From Saposhnikovia divaricata (taxonomy: Eukaryota > Streptophyta > Magnoliopsida > Apiales > Apiaceae), in the NCBI GenBank assembly GCA_036435485.1, contig CM071596.1, forward strand, positions 139,525,001 through 139,589,000: a DNA stretch of 64,000 bases, written 5' to 3'. This document shows, in pieces, positions 12,201 to 21,557 of this stretch; position 1 is the stretch's first letter, and every line of letters begins with the position of its first letter. Both the position numbers and the translations under genes were made by a program. Under the pieces are notes generated by a model that worked only from the letters and a program-made list of their open reading frames with translations, was not told the origin of the DNA and made no database searches.

Positions 12201-12544
12201 CAACAGCTGAAGCTGAATATATAGCTGCTGGAAGCTGTTGCGCACAGATTTTGTGGATCAGGAATCAGCTGAGAGACTATGGTTTTGTACTAGATAAAAT
12301 TCCTATTTTATGTGACAATACAAGTGCCATAGCTATCTCTAACAATCCTGTGCAGCACACAAGGACAAAGCATATTGACATCAGGTATCATTTTATTCGA
12401 GAGCATGTCATGAATGGTACCGTGGAGTTACTTTTTGTACCTACGGAAGAACAAACAGCAGATATTTTTACTAAGTCTCTTGACGAATCCACATTCACCA
12501 GACTTGTTGGTGAATTGGGTATGTTAAATAGTCCTAGTAATTAA
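9263..12544 (+). CDS. pol: Pol polyprotein of Sirevirus C (PR-IN-RT-RNase H)
   Basis: An uninterrupted 1,093-residue polyprotein in copia order. Aspartic protease WILDSGCSRHMTG has its catalytic Asp at about residue 26. Integrase follows, with the HHCC finger (WHKKLSHLNF ... CDACQKGK) and a DDE core (VDDFSKFTW, RSDNGTKF, PQQNGVVERKNRT). RT shows QMDVKSAFLNG and the active-site YVDD at about 778-781. RNase H shows GYTDSDYAG, STAEAEYIAA and CDNTSAI. All expected catalytic residues are visible. The frame is -1 relative to gag; the first ATG (9263) lies inside gag, so expression probably needs frameshifting or another recoding step. The product would process Gag, copy the RNA and insert the cDNA. 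Confidence 0.95.
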   Translation: MGSEEGLIRLSLQGVEQVERVTWILDSGCSRHMTGDRTLLTNVVEKAGPVVTFGDNSKGRTNGYGRLEAGNVIIEEVSFVKGLEHNLLSISQFCDKGFDVHFNKKNCLISHKRSEQPSLTGVRKGNLYVANLNTGSTEEFNCFYSKASTDESWLWHKKLSHLNFKTMNSLVKRELVRGLPSMEFTQEGLCDACQKGKIKRATHRSTNTSSITEPLQLLHMDLFGPVNVMSMSKKRYALVIVDDFSKFTWVLFLHSKDETPQLVIDHIKLIELDSMYPVRAIRSDNGTKFRNAVLNEFCTEKGITRQFSAPRTPQQNGVVERKNRTLVEAARTMLSESRLPLSFWAEAVNTACYTQNRTLINKDLMKTPYEALTEKKPTLKYFHVFGTKCFVLKEGDDQGGKFEEKAHEAIFVGYTRRAYKVYLIDQQKTMESVNVTFDDTKLPNIQTEDSSEKLSFEDMTDLESDDDSPPDVFADANDNNVNDETNQNNGDENHDNVESVTNNSEQSSNQPGNNSGGVNEGSTSHIQHHNEDQGESSRLNLPRQTVWNRAHPFELIVGDPDVGVKTRRAFQNQCNYSGFLSEMEPKKTKEALSDPDWVIAMQDELNQFKQQEVWKLVPRPTNKTVVGTRWVFRNKLDEDGTVTRNKARLVAKGYSQSEGIDYDETYAPVARLEAIRIFLAFAAFSNFNVYQMDVKSAFLNGKLDEEVYVEQPPGFEDPDLLGYVYFLFKAIYGLKQAPRKWYDTLSEFLLENEFTRGVIDKTLFTKKHKKDTILVQIYVDDIIFGSTNDILCKKFAKLMQGKFEMSMMGELKFFLGLQVSQRTDGIFICQSKYVKELLKKYQMEDSSSARTPSSTAVKFGACENSIKVDITSYRGMIGSLLYLTASRPDIMHATCLCARFQSDPRDVHLIAVKRILRYLKGTPNLGIWYPKDSGFNLVGYTDSDYAGSVVDRKSTSGSCQFLGGRLVSWYSKKQQTVSNSTAEAEYIAAGSCCAQILWIRNQLRDYGFVLDKIPILCDNTSAIAISNNPVQHTRTKHIDIRYHFIREHVMNGTVELLFVPTEEQTADIFTKSLDESTFTRLVGELGMLNSPSN

Positions 12545-13951
12545 ACTAGTTAATATCTGAGGTTTGATCTTTAATAATTTTCAAGTGATTATTGTGTACA
12601 ATATTTGTTATTTGAAATCACTTGAATAATTATTTTATCAACTTATAATGTTGCTTGTTTCTTCTTAAAGTTTTATCACTATCTTCGTTATACATCTCTA
12701 AATACTTCTTGTAATTTTAGAGTGATTCATTTTCCTTAAAAAAAAAATATTTTTCTCGAATTTTACTAGCTGTAGTTTATGAGAAATCTATTTTTCTTGA
12801 AAATGTTATTATTTTAAAATCAGTTTAATTATTTTTTATGTTTAATAAATTATTTTTTTTAATAATTTTCTATATGGAAATTATTTTATTAGAAAATTGA
12901 TATTTATTAATTCACCAGAAATAACTTTGTATATATTCAATATTTTATTTATTTTGATTTGTAATGTTTGTCCTTTTGTTATTAATGTTTGATCTCGTAA
13001 AAAGGACTACCTATGATCGTTTGTTTAATTTTTATTAGGTTTGCTGATTTTAGTGTAAGTTATTTTACTAATTTTTGGCTTGGTTTTTGATAGAAATTAA
13101 ATTGCTTCAGTTTTAGAATTTGCTAGTTCTAAATATCCTGTTAATATTTAGATTTTAGGATAGTTATATTTGTTGTTTTGTTTATATTACAATAGATATA
13201 ACAATTAATCTGATTGTTATATTTGTATTTTAGGGTAAATATAACTCTAATTAGTATATAGTTATATTTTTGTTTTGTTTGAAATATAACTGTCGAAAAT
13301 TCAATTTTGCATTGTCATACTCTTTGTTTTTCGATAGTCATATTAGTGTTATCTTGTTAATAAAACTGTTATATAACTATGTAATTAGGATAGTCATATT
13401 ACGTTTATACGTAATATAACTATCGGTATGACTATCAACCGATAGTCATATCTGAGCTGAATTATATATAAATCGTTAGTAATATTGATAGTTATATTCA
13501 GTTATATTATCTGTTCAGCGTGTTAAGTCACCTGAGACACTATTTCGAACGATACATACATATACACGGTGTATAACTATCGAATTGCTGCCGAATTACT
13601 GTCTCAATCACACTCGAATCACAGTTCTAAGAACAAAATTCGATTACCCATTCAATTATCTTCAAAACCGTTGCTTAAATGTAAGATTTGGTTGTGTTTT
13701 GAAGATTTTTTTTTTGTTAAAAAACTTCGGATTTTCGATTTGAAATTCAAGAACATTGGTTGTGATTATTCAAAAACTAAAAATAGACGTGTGTTTGTGA
13801 TGTTATGGAGATCATTGCCTCAAATTTTCAAAATTTTTGGTGAAGAATTCGATTATTCGAATTTTTATTTATTTATTTATTCGAATTTTGTGTATTAATT
13901 AGTTTAATTGCTGAATTTTGCAGATTCTCTAAGGTTAAAATTTGATTTGGA
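12545..13951 (+). other. Pol-env spacer of Sirevirus C
   Basis: AT-rich, non-coding, 1.4 kb. The first 600 bases show no structure. From about 13140 to 13520 it carries many GATAGTTATA/GATAGTCATA words in both orientations, including two strong palindromes. A 109-codon ORF at 13569-13898 has no recognisable features and is probably chance. A splice-like TTTTGCAG lies at about 13916-13922, upstream of the env-like ATG, compatible with a spliced subgenomic RNA (inference). Confidence 0.75.
13389..13450. repeat. Paired palindromes in spacer of C
   Basis: 13389-13424 is an inverted repeat with 15-base arms (GATAGTCATATTACG, one mismatch) and a 6-base loop. Next to it, 13428-13449 is a perfect 9-base inverted repeat, ATGACTATC/GATAGTCAT, around a 4-base loop. 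Both use the GATAGTCATA word of the LTR array. Confidence 0.85.
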
Positions 13952-16900
13952 ATGGCTGACACTTATAATAATTTTGAGATTGTTAATCACAACTTTATTG
14001 GATATTTTAATCCCGAGGATTGCTCGGTGGATCGTTTCAAACCGTGGATATCTTTTCTGAACGATCATAATATCTGTAGTCATGCTATAACTGCAAATGT
14101 TCCCATGAAATTTGGTCCGCTTAAACTAATGTGTACTACAGCTATGGTGGCCTCAGACAACAGATCATTTTCTTTCAACTTCAGCGATAAGACATATACA
14201 GTGGATGAATCTGTCTTCAATGCTGCTCTGAGACTGCCTACTGAACAATTTAATGAGCCTCCTTCAATTGATGAGTTGACACATTTCTTCACACATCTGA
14301 ATTATCAAGGTCAATTGGATCTTAAGCGTCCCCTGAAAAGTAACCTGGTTCAAGAATGGAACATATTCTTCGAAATCATTGCAAAGGTCTTTGCTAATTC
14401 TACCAAGAGTAACAACACTGTCATCACGGGAATGTTGCAGTCTATTGGTTACTCAATTGCTTACAACAGAAGAATCAATTTTGGTAACTTGCTCTGGCCT
14501 ATTTTGATAAATCGTGTGAAGAAAGCTAGGAAGAACTTTGGGAAAGGTAAACTGGTTAAATGTCATTATCCTCGATTTTTGACATTAATTTTTAATCATC
14601 TTATGCCTACGGATTAGCCTACTCCTTTTCCAAATGACCGAGTTCAATGGTCTGGTAAACCAAATAAGAAGTTCTACACAAGGTTGGATACTTCTGGTAC
14701 TCTGGCGCATGTTCCAGTAGTCATAACACCATATATGTCTACGTTCATAAATTTGCCAAATGTTATGGCTCAACCAGTTGCTGAGCTACTTGCAATTGAA
14801 CAAGCTCCAGAACCTGAAGCAGAACACACAGCTACTGAACATCAACCAGAACCTGAACCGTTAATTGATCCTGAACCTCACTATCAAGTGGATCAACCCA
14901 TTCAGACTGAAGATGTTGGAAATGTAAATGATCAGGTATTTGACTCAACTTCTACTCAATCTCAATATCTTTCTGATAGTCAAACAAGTGCGAGAAATGA
15001 CCAAGGGGCTGTACAACCACAACCTCTAACCCATTTCAATACACCAAATACTAAATCCAAATTCTCCAAACACTATCAAAGAAAGAAATTGTCAGTCAAA
15101 CGATACAATCCGAGTAGTGATATTCTGAGTGAAACTACAGTTCTACCTTTACAAAAGAAAAGTAAAACTACATCTGAGTCAACTGTAAACCCTTTCATTT
15201 CATCAACCACTCCCTTGTTACTTACAATGGGGGAAGACATTTTCTCAAATGAAGCTGAAAACACTCTCATGCAAGTTGACCAAGTTACAGTGCCTGCCAT
15301 TGTTACGGCAGAAGAACTCTCACAGGTTGATAGGGATTTGCGAACTCCCATTGCACCACCACTGACCTTCCAAGAGGAGGCTAGGGTGATTTCTCCTGCA
15401 GGTACAATGGATGCAGCTATGGATTATGAGAGGAGTGATGTGAGAATTACTTCAAATCTGAGTGAAACACTAGCACGTGAGGTGAGTGATACTCAGAGAG
15501 CTATTGAAGTGAGAGCACACACTGACACAAACACTCTGTCTCTTATGGAACAACTTGCTCAAATGAAAGAAAATCTTGCTCAAGCTGAAGAGGATAACAA
15601 GAACTTAAGATTTGATATGGATAACATGAGAACTATCCTCAACAACAAGATCAGTGCACTCAAGCTAACTCAACAACAAGCAATTGAAGACTCTGGAGAT
15701 GTCACAGTGGCTCAAGATCTCATTATATCTTCAATGTCAAATCAGATTGAAGATATTCAGAATAACATGAATGAACATCACTTGTCCACTGAACATCGAC
15801 TTAGTCAGATTGAAAGGCAGAATGCACTCCAAGCAAAAGGGTTGACTCACTTGTATAACATCATTACTAGAACTATCACTCCAACAGAAGAAGAAAGAAA
15901 GTTCTTTGAAGGTCAAGATGGAGGAGGTGATGGTGATGAACGTGACCCGAAGCCTGCTGATTTTGTTCCCTCTGTAGAGGATTCATCAACTAAGGGGGAG
16001 AAGTCAAGACATGGAGGAAGTTCAAGTAAATCTAAATCTGATCAAGGAGCTGATCAAGGTGATAGGAGAGATAAGGGGAAGAGGAAAGAAATTGGAAGTT
16101 CTGACATGCATGAAGAACCTGAAGATATTGAAGGTTACTACTACACAGGTGAACCAGATAGTATTGACATGTTTGCTGATTTAAAGTTCACAGATGTGGG
16201 AGAAGTATTACCTGAACCAGATCTCAGGGACTGGGAAGATGAAATGCCCATAGACTCAGAAGCTGAAGCTGAACAGATACGTCTAGATTTTGAAGCTGAA
16301 GCAGAAATTGACAGACAAGAAGCTCAACTAAAATTGAGAGATGATAGGCTTAAAAAGACATTGGACTTGATTGCTCATAAAGAAAAACTTCAAAAAGAGG
16401 AAGCTGCAGCAATGCAACGCCAACATGCACTTAAGGTACAAGCTAGGAGAACATACATCAGATTAAAAAGTGGTGACAAGTGGGAACGAGCTCAAAAAGC
16501 TATAGACTCACCACAAACGTCTGAATATGATGATCGTCGGCTAAGTGCTATTCTTGATGAATTTAAGAATTCAAATCCAATACATGAAGGGTATGTGAAA
16601 GCCTTACAAACAGAAGTCGTCAGGATATCTTCTGCTTTTGAACCAAGAACCGATGAGTTAGTAATTTTCGTTGAATGTCATAATGTTGGAACATTCAGAG
16701 TGTCCCTTCAATTCTTTTATGACAGATCTTTGACAGAACTCTGGGCTCTTAGACCAAAGGTAAGAACATCCTCTGAGTTGGGAATACTACTTCATGAAAA
16801 GTTCAAAGAGTTTGCTGAAAGAGCTGGACCGGAAGTGATAGAAGAGCCTAAGCAAGTGAAGTTTCTTAAGGGTGAAGTGATACATACAGTCAAACTTCAG

Positions 16901-17215
16901 ACGAAAGATTTGTATGAGCACTCTGCTAAACACTTGGTATTTGTGGAGTACATTCTTAGAAATCATGGATTTACTTCTCAACTTAAACGGGAAACTGCAG
17001 ATCATATCAAATCTTATGCTCAAACCAATGTGAAAGACTATGTAAAATTCAAAGGTGAGTTGAGGAAATCACTTGGAATTCCATTGGTACTTCCTACAAG
17101 GCTATCATCAAGGAAAGAAATGTTAGTTGATGTTGAGCTACATAAAAGCCTACCAGTCCTGAATGAAGAAGAAGAAGAAGAAGGAGAGTTCAGACATGGA
17201 GGAAGTGAAAACTGA
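13952..17215 (+). pseudogene. Env-like ORF of Sirevirus C with one in-frame TAG
   Basis: Two open segments in the same frame, 13952-14617 (221 codons) and the stretch onward to 17215, are separated by a single TAG at 14615-14617. Together they have the size and place of the Sirevirus env-like gene. The N-terminal part (MADTYNNFEIVNHNF...) is a globular domain resembling the conserved N-terminal part of Sirevirus env-like proteins. The second part has a Pro/Glu/Gln-rich linker (repeated EPEPE and EPEAE), a long heptad-rich region around 15540-15900, a Ser/Lys/Asp-rich segment and a C-terminal acidic run EEEEEE. No clear signal peptide or surface-glycoprotein membrane anchor is visible, so an envelope function is unproven. 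The TAG may be a recent nonsense mutation, or suppressed. No other lesion is seen. Confidence 0.8.
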
Positions 17216-17459
17216 AGAACCGCTCTACTTGTGATATTTTTAGAGCTTAGATAGAACAAGATAGCATAATTGTACTATTTGATCAGTCTAGAGGATCATC
17301 TATCTTGTATTTATCTTTTCTGTTTGAATCTGGATAATGTTATATATGAACCAGAACTTTTTCATTATTTACTTAGCATTTAAAGTTTTATTCTTTACTT
17401 ATTTAATTGGGATTAGTTGAAGAATCCTCTAGGTATTTGCTTGTTACTGTCTAACAAAC
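17216..17459 (+). other. 3' untranslated region of Sirevirus C
   Basis: Short non-coding stretch between the env-like stop and the polypurine tract. Nothing further is recognised. Confidence 0.7.
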
Positions 17460-17473
17460 AAATAGGGGGAGAT
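17460..17473 (+). other. Polypurine tract of Sirevirus C
   Basis: AAATAGGGGGAGAT directly abuts the TG of the 3' LTR at 17474; it would prime plus-strand DNA synthesis. Confidence 0.9.
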
Positions 17474-18941
17474 TGAAAGGCATATGACTCAGCCTATTTG
17501 TAGTTAGAGGATCCTAATCCAATTAAAGTAGTTTGTAATAAGTAAATAATATCAACTGTCACAGGAATCTCATAAGGTGACAACTGTCAGAAGAAAAATC
17601 AACAAGTCAATCTATAGTTTTGATGTTTCACACTGAAGAAGATTCAGTTGCCTGATCAAGCATCAGTGTAGCATTGAAATACATGGATTTATTTCAAGGA
17701 CAGAGGTTTCTATAAGTGATAAGAAACAATATCAGTTCAGAATGATCGGAGAGAGTGAAGAAAAGAAAAAGACCACAGTTTAATGTCAAGATGAAGAACA
17801 GAGATTGGAGTTAGTCGTTCATGAACCAGACAGTACATCGAGCGTCAACAAAAATCCAGTGTATGTTCGTTATTATAATTACGTGGTCCACAGTGAAGTT
17901 TTGACTATTAAAAAGAGTTGTATTAATTCTATTTTAATTAATTAAATCAAATAGTTAATTTAATTAAATAAATTAATTCTATCAGAATTAATATATTTGT
18001 TAAAGTAATTATTAGATTAATTAAATAAGAATTAATCTGAAAAAGAAATAATTAATTAAGTGATTTTTATAAATCATTTAGTTAATTATAATCTGAAAAT
18101 ATATAACAATATAACTATCTAAGGATAGTTATACCGATTGTTATATATAGTTCAAAAGGATAGTCATATACAAAGGAAATGATTATTGGACAGTCATATT
18201 CAGTTCAAAAGGAGATAGTTATACCGAAAGTTATATTCAAGTCAAGTGGCTATTGGACAGTCATATTCAGTTCAGTGGATAGTCATACCGAAAGTTATAT
18301 TGGAATGGTTAGTCTTATCCAATTCAACAGGCTGTCATGGATAGTCATACCGAAAGTTATATTTAATGGGACAGTCATATTTCTTTCAGTGGATAGTCAT
18401 ACCGAATGTTATATGTGTGTTAATTGATTGTTATATCAATTAAAACAACACAATATGACTATGGACGGAATATAAAGATCAGAAGCAGCAAAGAGGCAGA
18501 AGACAATTCACTTACAACTTCTGAAAAATCCCAGCAGCTCATATCTCTCTCTCTCAAGCTCAAGAACACTTACAAACATAATTCTGGAAATTCAAGTTCA
18601 TCTCTTTTGTAATATTCTATCCGTTGGAACTTGTTTATGTGTGGTTCTTGTAATACTAGCGAATTAAGTTTCCTAGTTCACAACTTGATATCTTGATTTT
18701 AATTAACTAAATTAGAAAAGTTCATGTCGAATTTTCTAATTAGTTATTAATTACTTGATAATCATTTGGATTGATTTTGTAACACACATTAAGTTAATAT
18801 ATTGTTATATTCAACTTGAAATTTGTGTTGTATTATTCCGCTCAAATTTGTTTAAGTTAAATTTTATTTAAAGAACAAATTTCGATAAAATGGTATAGAT
18901 TGTATTCAACCCCCCCTTCTACAATCGTATCGGACCTAACA
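17474..18941 (+). mobile_element. 3' LTR of Sirevirus C
   Basis: 1,468 bases, same length as the 5' LTR, three differences. Ends ...CCTAACA followed by the target duplication gttat. Confidence 0.95.
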
Positions 18942-18946
18942 GTTAT

Positions 18947-19302
18947 CCTTTGCAAAATTCGTTTTAGAAAAAACCCTAGCAACTCTACATCAAGGGAGGC
19001 TAGAGAGAGAGAGAGAGAGAGAAAGAGATCGAGGGCTGTTTTCGGCTAGTACCGACTCCGGTGATTGTAGAGACAATCGGGCATTCGTGTGGACTGATTA
19101 GAAACGCGGATCTTGAATCAAGGGCTGCGTGGTGATTGCATCTTGGACCTCCATCTTTCAGAATTTGTAAAGCTTCTTAAAAGGTATCGATTCTATTCTC
19201 CATAATCTGCTTGATTTATACATGGATCCTGAGTTAGGATTTCGAATTTTTTTATTGTTTTAAGAAAGGTTTTCGCTGCGTTTTATGCCTCGAAACCCAA
19301 CA
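18947..19302 (+). mobile_element. LTR of copia B, right part
   Basis: Continues the LTR begun at 4338. A (GA)n run at about 19003-19023 and the end ...CGAAACCCAACA pair with the TGTT start. A PBS follows at once, so this is a 5' LTR and B is plus-oriented. Confidence 0.8.
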
Positions 19303-19303
19303 A

Positions 19304-19315
19304 TGGTATCAGAGC
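19304..19315 (+). other. Primer binding site of copia B
   Basis: TGGTATCAGAGC one base after the LTR end; complementary to initiator-Met tRNA. Confidence 0.9.
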
Positions 19316-20587
19316 TATGTGTATAAGGGGTTGATTTGGTTACGTGTTTACTGTATTTGATGCATGTTTTATAAATCTGCCTTGAGACAGTTATGAGATA
19401 TGTCGATTATAATATGTTAAGTCGCTCATATATGATTCTGTTATGTTCTATATTATGATATAATGATACAAGCGTGTTTACAATCTGCCATGACTAATTA
19501 GTATGTGATTATGTGTGTTATGCATGTTGTTTGGTTTATATAGTCATATAAACTGTTGTACAGATTGTGTTTGGACACGATACGTAAACTGGGATAAGAT
19601 TAGTATGTATATGATTTCTGAATAGGACTAGTCTTCTGGAATTAAAAACCAGCCTGGGACCCCGCGTGGGGGCTACCGCCCCCGGACCCCCGCAATGTGT
19701 TGCGTATATGTTTACATGTTCATAATTGTTTTTTGAGCATGGTGATTGGTTATGGCCTTATGACCAATAGGATAGTGGTTTTGATTTTATGGTTTGGTTT
19801 CTAAATACGACTTGCATGTCGTTATCCCTTGTAATTATTAAATCTCGAATGTAACTCGAGTTCATCTTGTAAGTTTATTAGTATATCATGTTTTCTATTA
19901 TTCAATGTAACTATTAAAGAAGACAAGAAGAACAAGGAAGCAAGGAGGCGATTCCCCAAGAAGACGCAATGGAGAAGACATGTATTTACATTGTATTTTA
20001 TTAATCACCATAGATTGACCTTGATCCTTTCATTAGCTTGAAAGGATCATATAGGATAAAGGCCATAACCAAGCACGTTTACATACTGTACTTTACATAT
20101 ATCTGAATGTATGTGATATAATGTATGTGTAGAGGTAAAGATGCATGTTTAATTAGATTAATCATGTATGTATTAGATACATCGCCCATGCCATGCCTGT
20201 TTAAACAAGATAAAATCTGTAACGACTTGAGATTTTAAAATTAACATAATGATTATGAGATTTATGTGTTTATGAAACACGGAATTAAATACAAATTTTC
20301 AATTATTTCGATATGGGGAGATTTTATCAAAAATGGGTTATACCTGTAAGGAAGTGGGTTATTAAGTGAGACCGCTTGTGTCTCCTCCAACAACCTGGAA
20401 ATCAAACCATTGGTGAATATTGATTTGAAGTATTTAATTCAAGGAAAAATTGGGAATCTCTTTATGATGGGATCATGGTCGTTTTAATTTAAAAACCCCT
20501 AAGAAAAATATTAAGATTAAGATGCCTTCGCCAAAGCAAAGTACCCTCGTCTATCGTGGTAAGGCGCGATGGAGTAAATTAGTGATA
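19316..20587 (+). other. Leader of copia B
   Basis: Non-coding. It contains a GC-rich hairpin-forming stretch at about 19650-19690 (GGGGGC-TACC-GCCCCC) and a 14/15-base inverted repeat between 19746-19760 (TTGGTTATGGCCTTA) and 20058-20072. The expected gag N-terminus is not recognisable, so part of gag was probably lost near the MITE. Confidence 0.55.
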
Positions 20588-20800
20588 CTCCCTCCGTCCC
20601 ACCCATTTGTTTACGTTTCTGAAAGAGTATCTGACACGCATTTTAAATGCATATAAAATATAGTCCCGTAACTTATTTTTACAATTTTATGATTTTGAAT
20701 AAAAGTAGAATGTTTATATTTTTATACAAAAAAAGAAAAATTTAAAAATAAATTATAGAACTATACTTTATATGCATATTAAAATGCTTAAAATTATAGA
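20588..20800. mobile_element. Truncated Stowaway/mariner-like MITE
   Basis: CTCCCTCCGTCCCACCC follows a TA dinucleotide (20586-20587), the standard terminal sequence and target of Stowaway/mariner MITEs. Inner arms 20640-20664 and about 20759-20786 are inverted copies (TTTAAATGCATATAAAATAT against TTTATATGCATATTAAAATG). The outer right arm with the expected GGGACGGAGGGAG end is missing, so the copy is truncated or rearranged. It separates the leader of B from its gag remnant. Confidence 0.65.
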
Positions 20801-20893
20801 AAGCTCTATGTCATAGAAATTCCTTGCCCTGGTCCTCTCCCTGAAGGTGCAACGGAGGATCAAAGAAATGCTTATCAGAAGCATTTGGATGAT
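20801..20893 (+). pseudogene. Gag remnant of copia B
   Basis: Thirty-one codons read KLYVIEIPCPGPLPEG...AYQKHLDD, a pattern recognised from the N-terminal part of copia Gag (L-Y-V-I-E-x-P ... A-Y-x-K-H-x-D-D). The frame is then cut by the LTR of gypsy D. The rest of B must lie beyond the right end of the window if it survives. Short but distinctive, because it agrees in strand and place with the PBS at 19304. Confidence 0.65.
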
Positions 20894-21557
20894 TATAACG
20901 ACCTAGAATTTTTCACGATTTTATAAATGTTTATTTAATTGATAAATGTGAATTATGTGATGTGGATATTTTGTGAAGTCAAGATATATGCGGAATCATG
21001 TTTATATGATAATATGATGATTGGTATGTGTCATATATGTTCGTGGAATTTTACTTGTATTTTTAGAGCATTAAAAGTATTTTTAATGTGCATTTTTAAT
21101 CTTCTAAAAATCTTATAAAATCATTAGAGTCATTTTAAATCATGAAATCTTTTGCATTATCACCTTTGTGACATGATTTAGTTTATAAATTAGTGGGAGT
21201 ATTTAATTGTGTGTGTAAGTATTTTAAAATGATTTAAAAAGCTTTATTGCATTTAAAGGTTCTTTATTTCGAAAATTCATAAAAAAATCATTTTTGACTC
21301 AAAAATTATTTTAAAAATATGGGGAGGTTTGTAATTTCATAAATTTTATTTTAAAATTTTAAAATTTTAAAATTTTAAAATTTTAAAAATAATTTCTCTC
21401 CTAATTTCCTATTTTATTTCAATTTTTGAAAGAGTTAAAAACGAATTTTAAAAGCTAGATTAAAATAACCTACCTCTATATAACCATTTTACCCCTACCT
21501 CTATATAACCTCACCCACTTCATTTCTTCCTCCTGTTCGTGATTTTTAGCTGCTGGT
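20894..21557 (+). mobile_element. 5' LTR of gypsy D, part 1
   Basis: Begins TATAACGACCTAGAA, a TG-to-TA variant of the common plant gypsy start TGTAACGACC. It is AT-rich and carries two TATATAACC promoter-like motifs near its right end. Continued at 24576 and 61379; reconstructed LTR about 3.8 kb. The start is inferred from the break in the gag of B and from family resemblance; the second target copy is outside the window. Confidence 0.65.
21474..21510 (+). promoter_or_regulatory. Duplicated TATA-like boxes in LTR D
   Basis: CCTCTATATAACC occurs twice about 26 bases apart (near 21473 and 21499), a plausible duplicated core promoter. They lie some 45-80 bases upstream of the point where solo LTR H is inserted. 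Confidence 0.6.

Larger units (their letters stand above)
5394..18941 (+). mobile_element. Sirevirus C, nearly complete env-carrying Ty1/copia element
   Basis: A 13,548-bp element with two 1,468-bp LTRs that differ at only three positions by hand count, flanked by the perfect 5-bp target duplication gttat (5389-5393 and 18942-18946). In order it holds the LTR, Met-tRNA PBS, gag, pol (PR-IN-RT-RNase H), a 1.4-kb spacer, an env-like ORF, a polypurine tract and the second LTR. This order and the extra ORF after pol are the hallmarks of the SIRE (Sirevirus) lineage. Gag and pol are uninterrupted. It lies inside the LTR of copia B. Confidence 0.95.

Noticed and set aside
13569..13898. 109-codon ORF in the spacer of C
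   Set aside because: Aromatic- and Ser-rich without domain features, in AT-rich spacer; no support.
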